Shown piece after piece: positions 1-7,063 of a stretch of 9,747 nt of DNA. This stretch comes from Bacillota bacterium (GTDB taxonomy: Bacteria; Bacillota; Clostridia; Clostridiales; Clostridiaceae). The stretch is from assembly GCA_023427705.1 (NCBI GenBank), contig JAEZAL010000091.1, forward strand, positions 1-9,747. The letters run 5' to 3'. Under the pieces are notes generated by a model. That model was not told the DNA's origin and did not search any database. It saw only the letters and a program-made list of their open reading frames with translations. Position 1 is the stretch's first letter. Every line of letters starts with the position of its first letter. A program made the position numbers and the translations under genes.

Positions 1-467
1 ATTATGATATTCCATTAAATGAAATTGTTTATGATTTCTTTGATACATTAAAATCTAGAACTAGAGGATATGCTTCATTAGATTATGAATTTAAGGGATA
101 TACTCAAACTGAATTAGTTAAGCTTGATATTATGTTAAATGGTGATGTTGTAGATGCTTTATCTATGATAGTACCAAGAGAAAAAGCTTACGAAAAAGGA
201 AGAGGTATAGCTGAAAAACTTAAAGAGATAATTCCAAGACAAATGTTTGAAGTACCAATTCAAGCAGCAGTAGGATCTAAAATTATAGCGAGAGAAACAG
301 TAAAAGCTATGAGAAAAGACGTACTTGCTAAGTGTTATGGTGGAGATATTTCAAGAAAGAAAAAGCTGCTTGAAAAGCAAAAAGAAGGAAAGAAGAGAAT
401 GAGACAGGTTGGCTCAGTTGAAATTCCTCAAGAAGCATTTATGGCAGTATTAAAAGTAGATAAGTAA
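1..467 (+). CDS. lepA: Elongation factor 4 (LepA), C-terminal part; 5' end outside window
   Basis: This is the last 154 codons of the ribosome-associated translational GTPase LepA/EF4; the first complete codon is at 3 and the TAA stop at 465-467. The GTPase domain lies upstream of the window. Visible are the end of the EF-G domain V-like fold (a YDIPLNEIVYDFFDTLKSRT stretch followed by RGYASLDYE) and the LepA-specific C-terminal domain, with IPRQMFEVPIQAA, the basic segment GGDISRKKKLLEKQKEGKKR, and the terminal VGSVEIPQEAFMAVLK motif. Together these separate LepA from EF-G, TypA and TetM. From family knowledge, EF4 binds the ribosome and acts on stalled or improperly translocated complexes. 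Its position before hemW-hrcA-grpE-dnaK-dnaJ agrees with Firmicute gene order, although two extra genes intervene here. The frame is intact to the end and a strong terminator follows. Identification is secure. Confidence 0.96.
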   Translation, partial: YDIPLNEIVYDFFDTLKSRTRGYASLDYEFKGYTQTELVKLDIMLNGDVVDALSMIVPREKAYEKGRGIAEKLKEIIPRQMFEVPIQAAVGSKIIARETVKAMRKDVLAKCYGGDISRKKKLLEKQKEGKKRMRQVGSVEIPQEAFMAVLKVDK

Positions 468-475
468 TTTATAAT

Positions 476-510
476 AAAAAATGCTAAGTCAATTTGACTT
501 AGCATTTTTT
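476..510 (+). terminator. Bidirectional intrinsic terminator between lepA and the patatin gene
   Basis: A perfect 11-bp stem (ATGCTAAGTCA at 481-491, TGACTTAGCAT at 495-505) closes a 3-nt loop. It is flanked by an A-run at 476-480 and a T-run at 506-510, so the stem can lengthen and a U-tract exists on both strands. It lies 9 nt after the lepA stop and downstream of the convergent patatin gene, so it probably ends transcription from both sides. Confidence 0.9.
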
Positions 511-618
511 GATAGATAACTATAAGAGTAAGGTGGTAATATTATTAGTTTATATAAACAATTAACTGCTTATATTTTTATTATATAACAAAAAAGTACT
601 AAATGTTACTTAGATTAA

Positions 619-1527
619 TCACTTTAAATAAAAATTATTTAAAAATTCGAATAAATTTGATAAATCACAATTTTTACCTATACCCTTTATATATGGGATA
701 AATTTGTAATCATCAATATCTATAAATTTAGGAACTCTTGGATTTATTCTAAAGTAGTTATCTTTTAAAAATTCTTTACAATATAATTCTTCAAGGTTAG
801 ACATTCCATCCATTAATAGAGCTAATAATGGTGATTTCATTTTTGCAAAGGGATGGAAGGACCATTGAAGGATTCCCCATTTTTCTGTTTTGCCTATTAT
901 TTTTTCAGGGCTGTGTCCTGTTCCTATAGATAAAAGTAATATATCTTCCTTTTTATATTTTGGTATTGATGATAATGTTGTTATTAGTGAAATTGCAGTA
1001 GGAGAGTTAGCAACTACTCCTCCATCAATATAATTATTATAGGAAGGAAAATATGTAGGAGCAGCGGAACTAGCTAAAATAGCATCTCTTGCTATGGTAT
1101 TACTTGTATTGTTCATAGATAAATTATTAAAAAAAACAGGTTCCCAAGATTTTGTGTTTTTATCTCCTAGATAAAAAGCAGGGATAAATATATATTTTTT
1201 AAAATCGCTTATTTTAAAATTTTCATCAAAATAATTTGAAAGTATTTTTTTTAGTGCTACATTATTAAACTTAGGTTTTAAAAAATTTATTCTGGGTTTA
1301 GAAAATATTTCTTTTGATAATTCTTTAGAATATAATTTTCTTACTTCTTCAATTGGAATACCTTTAGCAAGGAGAGTAGCAATTATAGAGCCAGTTGAAG
1401 TTCCTGTAAAAAGAATAACTTCCTCTAAAAAATTTGGATACATATCAAGAATTCTATATAAGATTTCAACACTTAAGCTTCCTCTAATTCCACCGCCATC
1501 AAAGGCAAGTATCTTAAATTTTTTCAT
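619..1527 (-). CDS. Patatin-like phospholipase (lipid acyl hydrolase)
   Basis: The 302-residue protein has the complete patatin signature. The glycine-rich oxyanion-hole motif DGGGIRG is at residues 10-16, the nucleophile elbow GTSTG at 42-46 makes Ser44 the nucleophile, and the DGG motif at 168-170 makes Asp168 the partner of the Ser-Asp dyad. An ASSAAPTYFP segment (152-161) precedes the Asp motif, as usual in the family. No signal peptide or membrane segment is visible, so a cytosolic protein is expected. Family members release fatty acids from phospholipids or other acyl lipids; the substrate here cannot be read from sequence. The start is well supported: AGGAGG lies 8 nt upstream of the ATG. 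The gene is alone on its strand, convergent with lepA and divergent from the bL25-like gene. CapV-type CBASS effectors share this fold, but no nucleotide cyclase gene is adjacent. Family assignment is sure; physiological role unknown. Confidence 0.9.
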   Translation of the reverse strand: MKKFKILAFDGGGIRGSLSVEILYRILDMYPNFLEEVILFTGTSTGSIIATLLAKGIPIEEVRKLYSKELSKEIFSKPRINFLKPKFNNVALKKILSNYFDENFKISDFKKYIFIPAFYLGDKNTKSWEPVFFNNLSMNNTSNTIARDAILASSAAPTYFPSYNNYIDGGVVANSPTAISLITTLSSIPKYKKEDILLLSIGTGHSPEKIIGKTEKWGILQWSFHPFAKMKSPLLALLMDGMSNLEELYCKEFLKDNYFRINPRVPKFIDIDDYKFIPYIKGIGKNCDLSNLFEFLNNFYLK

Positions 1528-1658
1528 ATTGTTCCTCCTAAAGTAATTATTTATATATAATATTCAAAAGTTTTTATGTTGGTATAAATATTAATGTAAT
1601 TAAATCCCAAAATCTAAAATATATTAAAATGTAAAGTAAATTTAGTGAGGTGGATTTA
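1528..1658. other. Divergent intergenic region, patatin gene / bL25-like gene
   Basis: This A/T-rich stretch must hold promoters for both divergent genes. I could not find a convincing -35/-10 pair on either strand. The best plus-strand candidate is TAAAAT at 1615-1620 with a poor upstream hexamer. The ribosome binding sites at its two ends are clear: AGGAGG for the minus-strand gene (1534-1539) and GAGGTGG for the plus-strand gene (1647-1653). Confidence 0.4.
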
Positions 1659-1928
1659 ATGTTAGAAGTAAGTAGTAGAGATTTAAAAAAGAAAGGTAAA
1701 AGCTTAAGAAATAAGGGTATAATTACTGGGACTTTAAAAAGAAGAAATGGGAGAGTATTTAATATTCAAATGATGGGAAATGAATTAGATACTCTTGTCA
1801 ATAGAGCTAATCTTAGCTTAGCATTACAAATCGATTTTCAAGGAGAATTAATTAACGCTAAAATAGATAGAGTGCAAAGGGATGTATTATTTCATAATAT
1901 TATAAATGTTGATTTATTAGAAAGATAA
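1659..1928 (+). CDS. Short bL25-like protein (ribosomal L25/TL5/Ctc N-domain family), divergent
   Basis: An 89-residue basic protein. The ATG at 1659 is preferred over the in-frame GTG at 1650 because that GTG sits inside the ribosome binding site GAGGTGG (1647-1653), which is 5 nt from the ATG. I recognise a divergent bL25 5S-rRNA-binding domain: an N-terminal KKKGKSLRNKG segment where bL25 has its K/R-rich GK..R..G stretch, a middle NELDTLVNRA resembling the ..KEL...L.. helix, and a C-terminal VQRDVLFHNIINVDLLE that parallels the family's VQRHP....ILHVDFL ending. The usual PAVIYG motif is degenerate (GIITGTL). Length matches the single-domain E. coli type, not the two-domain Ctc form of about 180-200 residues. 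From family knowledge bL25 binds 5S rRNA in the large subunit; whether this protein still does is inference. It is a single-gene unit with its own terminator, divergent from the patatin gene. Confidence 0.7.
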   Translation: MLEVSSRDLKKKGKSLRNKGIITGTLKRRNGRVFNIQMMGNELDTLVNRANLSLALQIDFQGELINAKIDRVQRDVLFHNIINVDLLER

Positions 1929-1977
1929 AAAGATGAGATAAATGGTGTAAATAAGAAATTCCATATTGAACCAGTTT

Positions 1978-2009
1978 AAAAGGAACTAATTTTAGAGTTC
2001 CTTTTTATT
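1978..2009 (+). terminator. Intrinsic terminator after the bL25-like gene
   Basis: A perfect 10-bp stem (AAAAGGAACT at 1978-1987, AGTTCCTTTT at 1996-2005) encloses an 8-nt loop and runs into a T-rich tail. It lies about 50 nt after the stop codon and separates this gene from hemW. Confidence 0.85.
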
Positions 2010-2028
2010 TTGTGAAAAAGTTCAATGC

Positions 2029-2056
2029 TTTCTATTTTTTGTTCTTTCTGTATAAT
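2029..2056 (+). promoter_or_regulatory. Candidate hemW promoter
   Basis: A perfect -10 hexamer TATAAT (2051-2056) lies 38 nt before the hemW start codon and just downstream of the preceding terminator. The upstream hexamer is poor (TTTCTA at 2029-2034, 16-nt spacer), so the call rests on the -10 and on position. The following ribosome binding site is also weak (AAAGAG at 2081-2086), suggesting modest expression. Confidence 0.5.
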
Positions 2057-2094
2057 AAGGATAAGAGAATTTAAATAAAGAAAGAGTTGATAAT

Positions 2095-3231
2095 ATGGAT
2101 AAGAAAAAAGAATTATCTCTTTATATACATATACCCTTTTGTAAACAAAAGTGTTTTTATTGTGATTTTCCTTCCTATGCATCTATAGATTACTTAAGAG
2201 AAGATTATGTTGATGCATTATGTAAAGAGATAGAAGAGAAGGCAAGTAAATATATTATAAAAAGTATATTTATAGGTGGTGGAACACCATCTTATCTTGA
2301 TACTAAGGAAATTAGTAAGATTTTAAGTTCTATAAAAAAACTTGATCTTATTGAAGGTATGGAGTTTACAATGGAATGTAATCCAGGGGCTTTATTAGAA
2401 GAAAAGCTAAGAGCTATGTTAGATGGTGGAGTAAATAGAATTAGCATGGGATTACAAGCAGTTCAAAACTCCTTGCTTAAGGATATTGGAAGAATTCATA
2501 GTTTTAAACAATTTGAAGAAAATTTCAATTTAGCTAGAAAAGTAGGTTTTAAAAATATAAATGTAGACTTAATGTTTGGTTTGCCAAATCAAAAGGTTGA
2601 TGAATGGAAGGAATCTTTAGAAGTAATTGCTAACCTTAATCCAGAGCATATTTCAGCATATAGTTTAATTATTGAAGAAGGAACTGCATTTTATAAGCTT
2701 TGGGAAAAGGATAAGTTGATTTTACCTTCTGAAGACGAAGAAAGAACCATGTATGAGATAACTAAAAGTATATTAGATAAATTTGGATATCATCAATATG
2801 AAATATCTAATTATTCAAAAGAAGGATTTGAATGCTATCATAATAAGGTTTATTGGAAGTGTGAAGAATACTTAGGTGTTGGATCTGCTTCTACATCCTT
2901 TATAGATGGAAAAAGAATTAAGAATATAGAAAGTGTAAAAAAATACATAGATAAGATTAATTCTGGAGAAGAGGTAGTAGAAGATATAACTATAAATACA
3001 TTAGAGGATAGTATGGAAGAATTTGTGTTTATGGGATTAAGAATGCTAAGTGGAATAAGCATAAGTGAATTTAATAAAAGATTTGGGGTAAATATTGAAA
3101 GTATATATAAAGATGTTATTGATAAAAATATAAATAAAAAATTATTAGTTTTAGAAAACGATAAATTAAAATTAACTGAAAAGGGAATAGAGTTATCTAA
3201 CTCAGTTATGAGTGATTTTATATTAACTTAA
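2095..3231 (+). CDS. hemW: Radical SAM heme chaperone HemW
   Basis: The 378-residue protein belongs to the HemN/HemW radical SAM family. The cluster motif C16-x3-C20-x2-C23 followed by D24-F25 coordinates a 4Fe-4S cluster. HemW proteins have F where true oxygen-independent coproporphyrinogen oxidase (HemN) has a fourth Cys, and Phe25 is present here. The SAM-binding GGGTP is at 61-65. The HNxxYW motif at 249-254 (HNKVYW), linked to heme binding in HemW, also argues for the chaperone and against the HemN enzyme. A HemN C-terminal domain fills the last roughly 80 residues. Such genes are often annotated hemN or 'coproporphyrinogen III oxidase', which I think is wrong here. The family inserts heme into target proteins at the membrane. 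The gene lies upstream of hrcA, as in Bacillus, separated by 184 nt holding a heat-shock promoter. Length is normal and the frame intact. Confidence 0.92.
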   Translation: MDKKKELSLYIHIPFCKQKCFYCDFPSYASIDYLREDYVDALCKEIEEKASKYIIKSIFIGGGTPSYLDTKEISKILSSIKKLDLIEGMEFTMECNPGALLEEKLRAMLDGGVNRISMGLQAVQNSLLKDIGRIHSFKQFEENFNLARKVGFKNINVDLMFGLPNQKVDEWKESLEVIANLNPEHISAYSLIIEEGTAFYKLWEKDKLILPSEDEERTMYEITKSILDKFGYHQYEISNYSKEGFECYHNKVYWKCEEYLGVGSASTSFIDGKRIKNIESVKKYIDKINSGEEVVEDITINTLEDSMEEFVFMGLRMLSGISISEFNKRFGVNIESIYKDVIDKNINKKLLVLENDKLKLTEKGIELSNSVMSDFILT

Positions 3232-3280
3232 ATATGGTATTAAATTAAAGAATTTTTTAGAAAAGTGAAGAAAATAAAGA

Positions 3281-3303
3281 ATAATTTAATTAGTTTAAAT
3301 TAT
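3281..3303 (+). terminator. Weak A/T-only hairpin downstream of hemW
   Basis: ATAATTTAA (3281-3289) and TTAAATTAT (3295-3303) form a perfect 9-bp inverted repeat with a 5-nt loop, followed by a T-rich but interrupted stretch. With no G/C pairs the stem would be weak. It may slow or partly end hemW transcription; read-through into hrcA is quite possible. Confidence 0.25.
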
Positions 3304-3329
3304 ATTATTTATTTCGTGAGTTAATAGAA

Positions 3330-3358
3330 TTGACAAAAAATATAATAAGGAATATATT
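3330..3358 (+). promoter_or_regulatory. Main hrcA-grpE-dnaK-dnaJ promoter (housekeeping sigma type)
   Basis: A consensus -35 TTGACA (3330-3335), a 17-nt spacer and TATATT (3353-3358) form a strong vegetative promoter. The predicted start, near 3365, lies a few bases before the CIRCE operator, which is the usual arrangement for HrcA-repressed operons. A TATAAT at 3341-3346 is too close to the -35 to pair with it. Confidence 0.85.
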
Positions 3359-3371
3359 GTTATTGTAGTCA

Positions 3372-3398
3372 TTAGCACTCGACTATAATGAGTGCTAA
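3372..3398 (+). promoter_or_regulatory. CIRCE operator (HrcA binding site)
   Basis: TTAGCACTC (3372-3380), a 9-nt spacer and GAGTGCTAA (3390-3398) match the CIRCE consensus with no mismatch. HrcA, encoded immediately downstream, binds this inverted repeat and represses the operon until heat titrates the chaperones that keep it active. The element is in the transcribed leader, 17 nt before the hrcA start codon. Its spacer contains TATAAT (3384-3389). Confidence 0.98.
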
Positions 3399-3415
3399 CA
3401 GATAGAGGTGATAAT

Positions 3416-4447
3416 ATGGCTATTGATGAAAGAAAAATAAAAATACTTCAGGCTATCATTAATGACTATATCATGACTGGGGAACCAGTAGGATCCAGGA
3501 CAATAGCTAAAAGATATGATTTGGGAGTAGGGTCAGCTACTATTAGAAATGAGATGGCTGATTTAGAGGAAATGGGTTATTTAGAGCAACCTCATACTTC
3601 AGCAGGTAGAATACCTTCCAATAAAGGCTATAGATTATATGTAGATGAATTAATGGGTACAGGAAGGTTAACAAAGGAAGAGGAATTAAAGATTAAAGAA
3701 TATCTAATTAACTCTGCAATGTACGAAGTAGATAGAATAGTAAAGGAAGCTTGTTCACTTCTTTCAGAACTAACAAATTTGACTACTGTAGTGCAAACTC
3801 CTTCAGTAAGAAGTAGTTATATTAAATCTATACAATTACTTCCTATAGATAATCATAATTTGGTTTCTGTAATAGTTGCAGATAGTGGGGTTATTAAGAA
3901 TCATAGAATAAGAGTTAATAATATGCCAAAGCCTGAAACTATTCAAATGATAAATAATGTTTTAAATAGTAGACTTAGAAATTTAACAATTGAAGAAATT
4001 AACTTAGAAGTTATAAACAATCTTAAACATGAATTACAAGGTTTCGAGGAAGTATTTAATGGAATTCTTCCAGCTTTATATGAAACTTTAAAGGAAGCTA
4101 ATAATACAGAAGTATTTGTTCAAGGAACAACTAATATTTTTAATTATCCTGAGTACAATAATATAGAAAAAGCAAAAGAAATCTTATCTTTAATAAATGA
4201 TAAAGATAATTTGTTAGATTTAATTGAACCTGGAAATGATATTACAATTAGAATAGGAGAAGAAAATTTTTCTCCAGAGGCAAAGGATTGTTCTATTATA
4301 TCAGCTGAATACTCTGTTGATGGTAGACCTATAGGTAAGATTGGATTAATTGGACCAAAGAGAATAAATTACTCAAAGGTTATTGCAATAATGAATGAAG
4401 TTATGAAAGAACTTAATAAAAGTTTAAAAAATCAATTTATAGAATAA
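3416..4447 (+). CDS. hrcA: Heat-inducible transcription repressor HrcA
   Basis: The 343-residue repressor binds CIRCE and controls class I heat-shock genes. The N-terminal winged-helix domain (about residues 1-75) carries the expected motifs: TGEPVGSRTIAKRY at 21-34 and SATIRNEMADLEEMGYLEQP at 40-59, followed by HTSAGRIPS at 60-68. The remainder is the GAF-like dimerisation and inducer-sensing region, ending in the usual SAEYSVDGRPIGKIGLIGP block. I chose the ATG at 3416: it has AGAGGTG (3404-3410) 5 nt upstream and begins MAIDERKIKILQAI, matching family N-termini. An in-frame GTG at 3392 would give eight more residues but lies inside the right arm of CIRCE with no ribosome binding site. It is the first gene of the operon, so it is autoregulated; grpE follows after 16 nt. 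Confidence 0.97.
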   Translation: MAIDERKIKILQAIINDYIMTGEPVGSRTIAKRYDLGVGSATIRNEMADLEEMGYLEQPHTSAGRIPSNKGYRLYVDELMGTGRLTKEEELKIKEYLINSAMYEVDRIVKEACSLLSELTNLTTVVQTPSVRSSYIKSIQLLPIDNHNLVSVIVADSGVIKNHRIRVNNMPKPETIQMINNVLNSRLRNLTIEEINLEVINNLKHELQGFEEVFNGILPALYETLKEANNTEVFVQGTTNIFNYPEYNNIEKAKEILSLINDKDNLLDLIEPGNDITIRIGEENFSPEAKDCSIISAEYSVDGRPIGKIGLIGPKRINYSKVIAIMNEVMKELNKSLKNQFIE

Positions 4448-4463
4448 GAAATGAGGTGTTTTT

Positions 4464-5114
4464 GTGGAGGATGTAAAAGAGAGATTAGATAACGAAAACA
4501 ACTTTGATGAAGCTGTAGAAGTTAATAATCTTGAAAATGAAAACAATGATGAAGCAAATTTAGATATGGAATCAGATACAGTTAATTCTTCAGATGATAT
4601 AACTGAAGACTCTTCAGAAGATATAAATGAAGAAAATAATGATAAGGAAAATGAATTAGATATTATGCGTAAGTTAAAGGATGAAAACAAAAGGTTAAAC
4701 AATGAAGCAGAAGCTTTAAAGGAAAGACTACTTAGATTAACAGCAGAATATGATAATTATAGAAAAAGAACTTCTAAAGAAAAAGAAGGAATTTATACAG
4801 ATGCTTGCACAGATGTATTAAAAGAAATGATTCCAGTACTTGATAATTTAGAAAGAGCTATTTCAGTAGAAGGAAGCGTTGAAGATATCAAAAAAGGTAT
4901 AGAAATGACTATAAAAGGCTTCCAAACATCTTTTGAAAAATTAGGTGTAGAAGAAATAGATGCTAGTGGAGAGTTTGATCCTAATTATCATCAAGCAGTA
5001 ATGCATATAGAAGATGAAAGTTTAGGAGCTAACTCAATAGCAGAAATATTCCAAAAGGGATATAAAAGAGGCGATAAAGTAATTAGATATACCGTAGTAA
5101 AGGTTGCTAATTAA
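4464..5114 (+). CDS. grpE: Nucleotide exchange factor GrpE (GTG start)
   Basis: GrpE (216 residues) releases ADP from DnaK. Residues 1-65 are a very acidic, Asn-rich, probably disordered tail. A long coiled coil follows (about 65-105, containing AEYDNYRKRT at 94-103), then a helical bundle (DVLKEMIPVLDNLERAI) and the C-terminal beta domain that contacts DnaK, ending with the signature FQKGYKRGDKVIR at 196-208. The start is GTG at 4464, supported by GAGGTG (4453-4458) 5 nt upstream. The next in-frame ATG is codon 35, inside the acidic tail, and an ATG at 4471 is out of frame. The acidic tail makes it somewhat longer than the 197-residue E. coli protein. It lies 16 nt after hrcA and 58 nt before dnaK, in the same transcription unit, so it should be heat-induced through CIRCE. 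Confidence 0.96.
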   Translation: MEDVKERLDNENNFDEAVEVNNLENENNDEANLDMESDTVNSSDDITEDSSEDINEENNDKENELDIMRKLKDENKRLNNEAEALKERLLRLTAEYDNYRKRTSKEKEGIYTDACTDVLKEMIPVLDNLERAISVEGSVEDIKKGIEMTIKGFQTSFEKLGVEEIDASGEFDPNYHQAVMHIEDESLGANSIAEIFQKGYKRGDKVIRYTVVKVAN

Positions 5115-5172
5115 TAATCAAACATATTACTAAAATTTAAATTATAGAAGATAATTTAGGAGGAAATAGATT

Positions 5173-7029
5173 ATGGGAAAAATAATAGGAATTGACTTAG
5201 GAACAACTAACTCATGTGTTGCTGTTATGGAAGGTGGAGAACCAGTAGTAATTAGTAACTCAGAAGGAGCAAGAACTACTCCATCAGTAGTTTCATTCCA
5301 AGCAAATGGTGAAAGATTAGTAGGACAAATAGCTAAAAGACAAGCAATTACTAATCCAGATAAAACAGTAATTTCTATCAAGAGACATATGGGAACAAAC
5401 TATAAGGTTAATATAGATGGAAAAGACCATTCACCACAAGAAATATCAGCAATGGTACTTCAAAAAATTAAAGCTGATGCAGAAGCTTACTTAGGAGAAA
5501 CTGTAACTCAAGCAGTTATAACTGTACCTGCATATTTCAATGACTCTGAAAGACAAGCAACTAAAGATGCTGGTAAAATAGCTGGTTTAGAAGTTTTAAG
5601 AATAATAAATGAACCAACAGCAGCTGCTTTAGCATATGGATTAGATAAAATGGATACTAACCAAAAAATCTTCGTTTATGACTTAGGTGGTGGTACTTTT
5701 GACGTGTCTATCCTAGAACTTGGTGACGGTGTATTCGAAGTTTTATCAACAAATGGAGATACTAAATTAGGTGGAGATGACTTTGACCAAAGAATTATGG
5801 ACTTTATTGCAGAGTCATTTAAGGCTGAAAATGGAATAGATTTAAGAAATGATAAGATGGCACTTCAAAGATTAAAAGAAGCTGCTGAAAAAGCTAAGAT
5901 TGAATTATCATCATCAATGCAAACAAATATAAACTTACCATTTATAACAGCAGATGCAACTGGTCCAAAGCATATAGATATGAACTTAACTAGAGCTAAA
6001 TTCAATGAAATTACTCATGATTTAGTAGATAGATCAATACAACCAATGAAAAAAGCATTAGCAGATGCAAATCTTTCATTAAGTGATATAGATAAGGTAA
6101 TATTAGTTGGAGGATCTACAAGAATTCCAGCAGTAGTAGAAGCTGTTAAGAACTTTACAGGAAAAGAACCTTCAAAGGGAGTTAACCCAGATGAATGCGT
6201 TGCAGTTGGAGCAGCTATTCAAGCAGGTGTATTAACTGGAGAAGTTAAAGATGTATTATTATTAGATGTTACTCCATTAACATTAGGAATTGAAACATTA
6301 GGTGGAGTTGCTACACCACTTATTGAAAGAAATACTACAATTCCAACTAAGAAGAGTCAAATATTCTCAACTGCAGCAGATGGTCAAACATCAGTTGAAA
6401 TTCACGTAGTTCAAGGTGAAAGACAAATGGCAGCTGATAATAAGACTTTAGGAAGATTTAGTTTATCAGGAATTGCTCCAGCACCAAGAGGAATTCCACA
6501 AATTGAAGTTACATTTGATATAGATGCAAATGGATTAGTTAAGGTATCAGCTGTAGATAAAGCAACTAATAAGGAAGCAAATATAACTATAACTGCATCA
6601 ACTAACTTAAGTGATGAAGAAGTTGAAAAGGCAGTTAAAGAAGCAGAAAGATTTGCTGAAGAAGATAAGAAGAGAAAAGAAAAAATAGAAGTTAAGAATA
6701 ATGCTGACCAATTATCATATCAAACAGCTAAAGCTTTAGAAGAATTAGGTGATAAGGTATCAGCAGATGATAAAGCAAAAGTTCAAACTAAGTTAGATGA
6801 ATTAAATAAAGTGAAAGATGGAGAAGATCTTGAAGCTATAAAGAATGCTATGGAAGAATTAAATAAAGAATTCTATGCTATTTCATCTAAGATGTATGCA
6901 GATGCTAATCCAAATGGAGCACAAGGTGCTGGATTTGATCCAAACAACATGGGAGGAGCAGGAGCTCAAGATATTCCACATGATGATAATGTAGTAGATG
7001 CAGATTTTGAAGTAAAAGACGACAAATAG
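5173..7029 (+). CDS. dnaK: Molecular chaperone DnaK (Hsp70)
   Basis: A complete 618-residue Hsp70. The ATPase domain shows the phosphate-binding GIDLGTTNS at 6-14, DLGGGTFD at 170-177 and VGGSTRIP at 312-319. The hydrophobic interdomain linker VLLLD is at 361-365, followed by the substrate-binding domain (DVTPLTLGIETLGG, then the beta sandwich) and a helical lid. The tail carries NVVDADFEV, the acidic end typical of bacterial DnaK. Compared with E. coli it lacks about two dozen residues between ISIKRHMG and the IDGKDHSPQEISA region; this is the known deletion of Gram-positive Hsp70s and supports a Firmicute source. AGGAGG (5158-5163) lies 9 nt before the ATG, the strongest ribosome binding site of the operon, fitting the high demand for DnaK. 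A promoter-like sequence begins at the base after the stop codon. Confidence 0.98.
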   Translation: MGKIIGIDLGTTNSCVAVMEGGEPVVISNSEGARTTPSVVSFQANGERLVGQIAKRQAITNPDKTVISIKRHMGTNYKVNIDGKDHSPQEISAMVLQKIKADAEAYLGETVTQAVITVPAYFNDSERQATKDAGKIAGLEVLRIINEPTAAALAYGLDKMDTNQKIFVYDLGGGTFDVSILELGDGVFEVLSTNGDTKLGGDDFDQRIMDFIAESFKAENGIDLRNDKMALQRLKEAAEKAKIELSSSMQTNINLPFITADATGPKHIDMNLTRAKFNEITHDLVDRSIQPMKKALADANLSLSDIDKVILVGGSTRIPAVVEAVKNFTGKEPSKGVNPDECVAVGAAIQAGVLTGEVKDVLLLDVTPLTLGIETLGGVATPLIERNTTIPTKKSQIFSTAADGQTSVEIHVVQGERQMAADNKTLGRFSLSGIAPAPRGIPQIEVTFDIDANGLVKVSAVDKATNKEANITITASTNLSDEEVEKAVKEAERFAEEDKKRKEKIEVKNNADQLSYQTAKALEELGDKVSADDKAKVQTKLDELNKVKDGEDLEAIKNAMEELNKEFYAISSKMYADANPNGAQGAGFDPNNMGGAGAQDIPHDDNVVDADFEVKDDK

Positions 7030-7058
7030 TTGTAACTTATTAATGAGATATATATAAT
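7030..7058 (+). promoter_or_regulatory. Candidate internal promoter ahead of dnaJ
   Basis: TTGTAA (7030-7035), exactly 17 nt, and a perfect TATAAT (7053-7058) begin directly after the dnaK stop codon. The predicted start (about 7065) falls at the foot of the following hairpin. No CIRCE is present, so transcripts from here would escape HrcA control. The match is good, but the region is very A/T-rich, so chance similarity remains possible. Confidence 0.55.
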
Positions 7059-7063
7059 ATATG

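Noticed and set aside
584..612. Possible minus-strand terminator close behind the patatin gene (AAGTA/TACTT arms and a T-run)
   Set aside because: The stem is only 5 bp and A/T-rich; the strong bidirectional hairpin at 476-510 explains termination better.
619..1527. Patatin as part of a CBASS defence operon
   Set aside because: The family fits, but neither flank encodes a CD-NTase, ubiquitin-like or HORMA partner; lepA, a bL25-like gene and hemW are the neighbours.
1976..2182. Minus-strand open frame of 68 codons over the hemW promoter and 5' end
   Set aside because: It overlaps the terminator, promoter and hemW start, has low-complexity hydrophobic content and no supporting ribosome binding site; hemW is secure on the other strand.
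2095..3231. Annotation as oxygen-independent coproporphyrinogen III oxidase (HemN)
   Set aside because: The fourth Cys of the HemN motif is replaced by Phe25 and an HNxxYW motif is present, both typical of the heme chaperone HemW.
3341..3346. TATAAT as the -10 of the hrcA promoter
   Set aside because: It is only 5 nt from TTGACA; TATATT at 3353-3358 has the proper 17-nt spacing.
4424..4702. Minus-strand open frame of 92 codons opposite the grpE 5' region
   Set aside because: Its Ser/Phe-rich product is the complement of the acidic, GAA/GAT-rich grpE tail; it is an antisense shadow.
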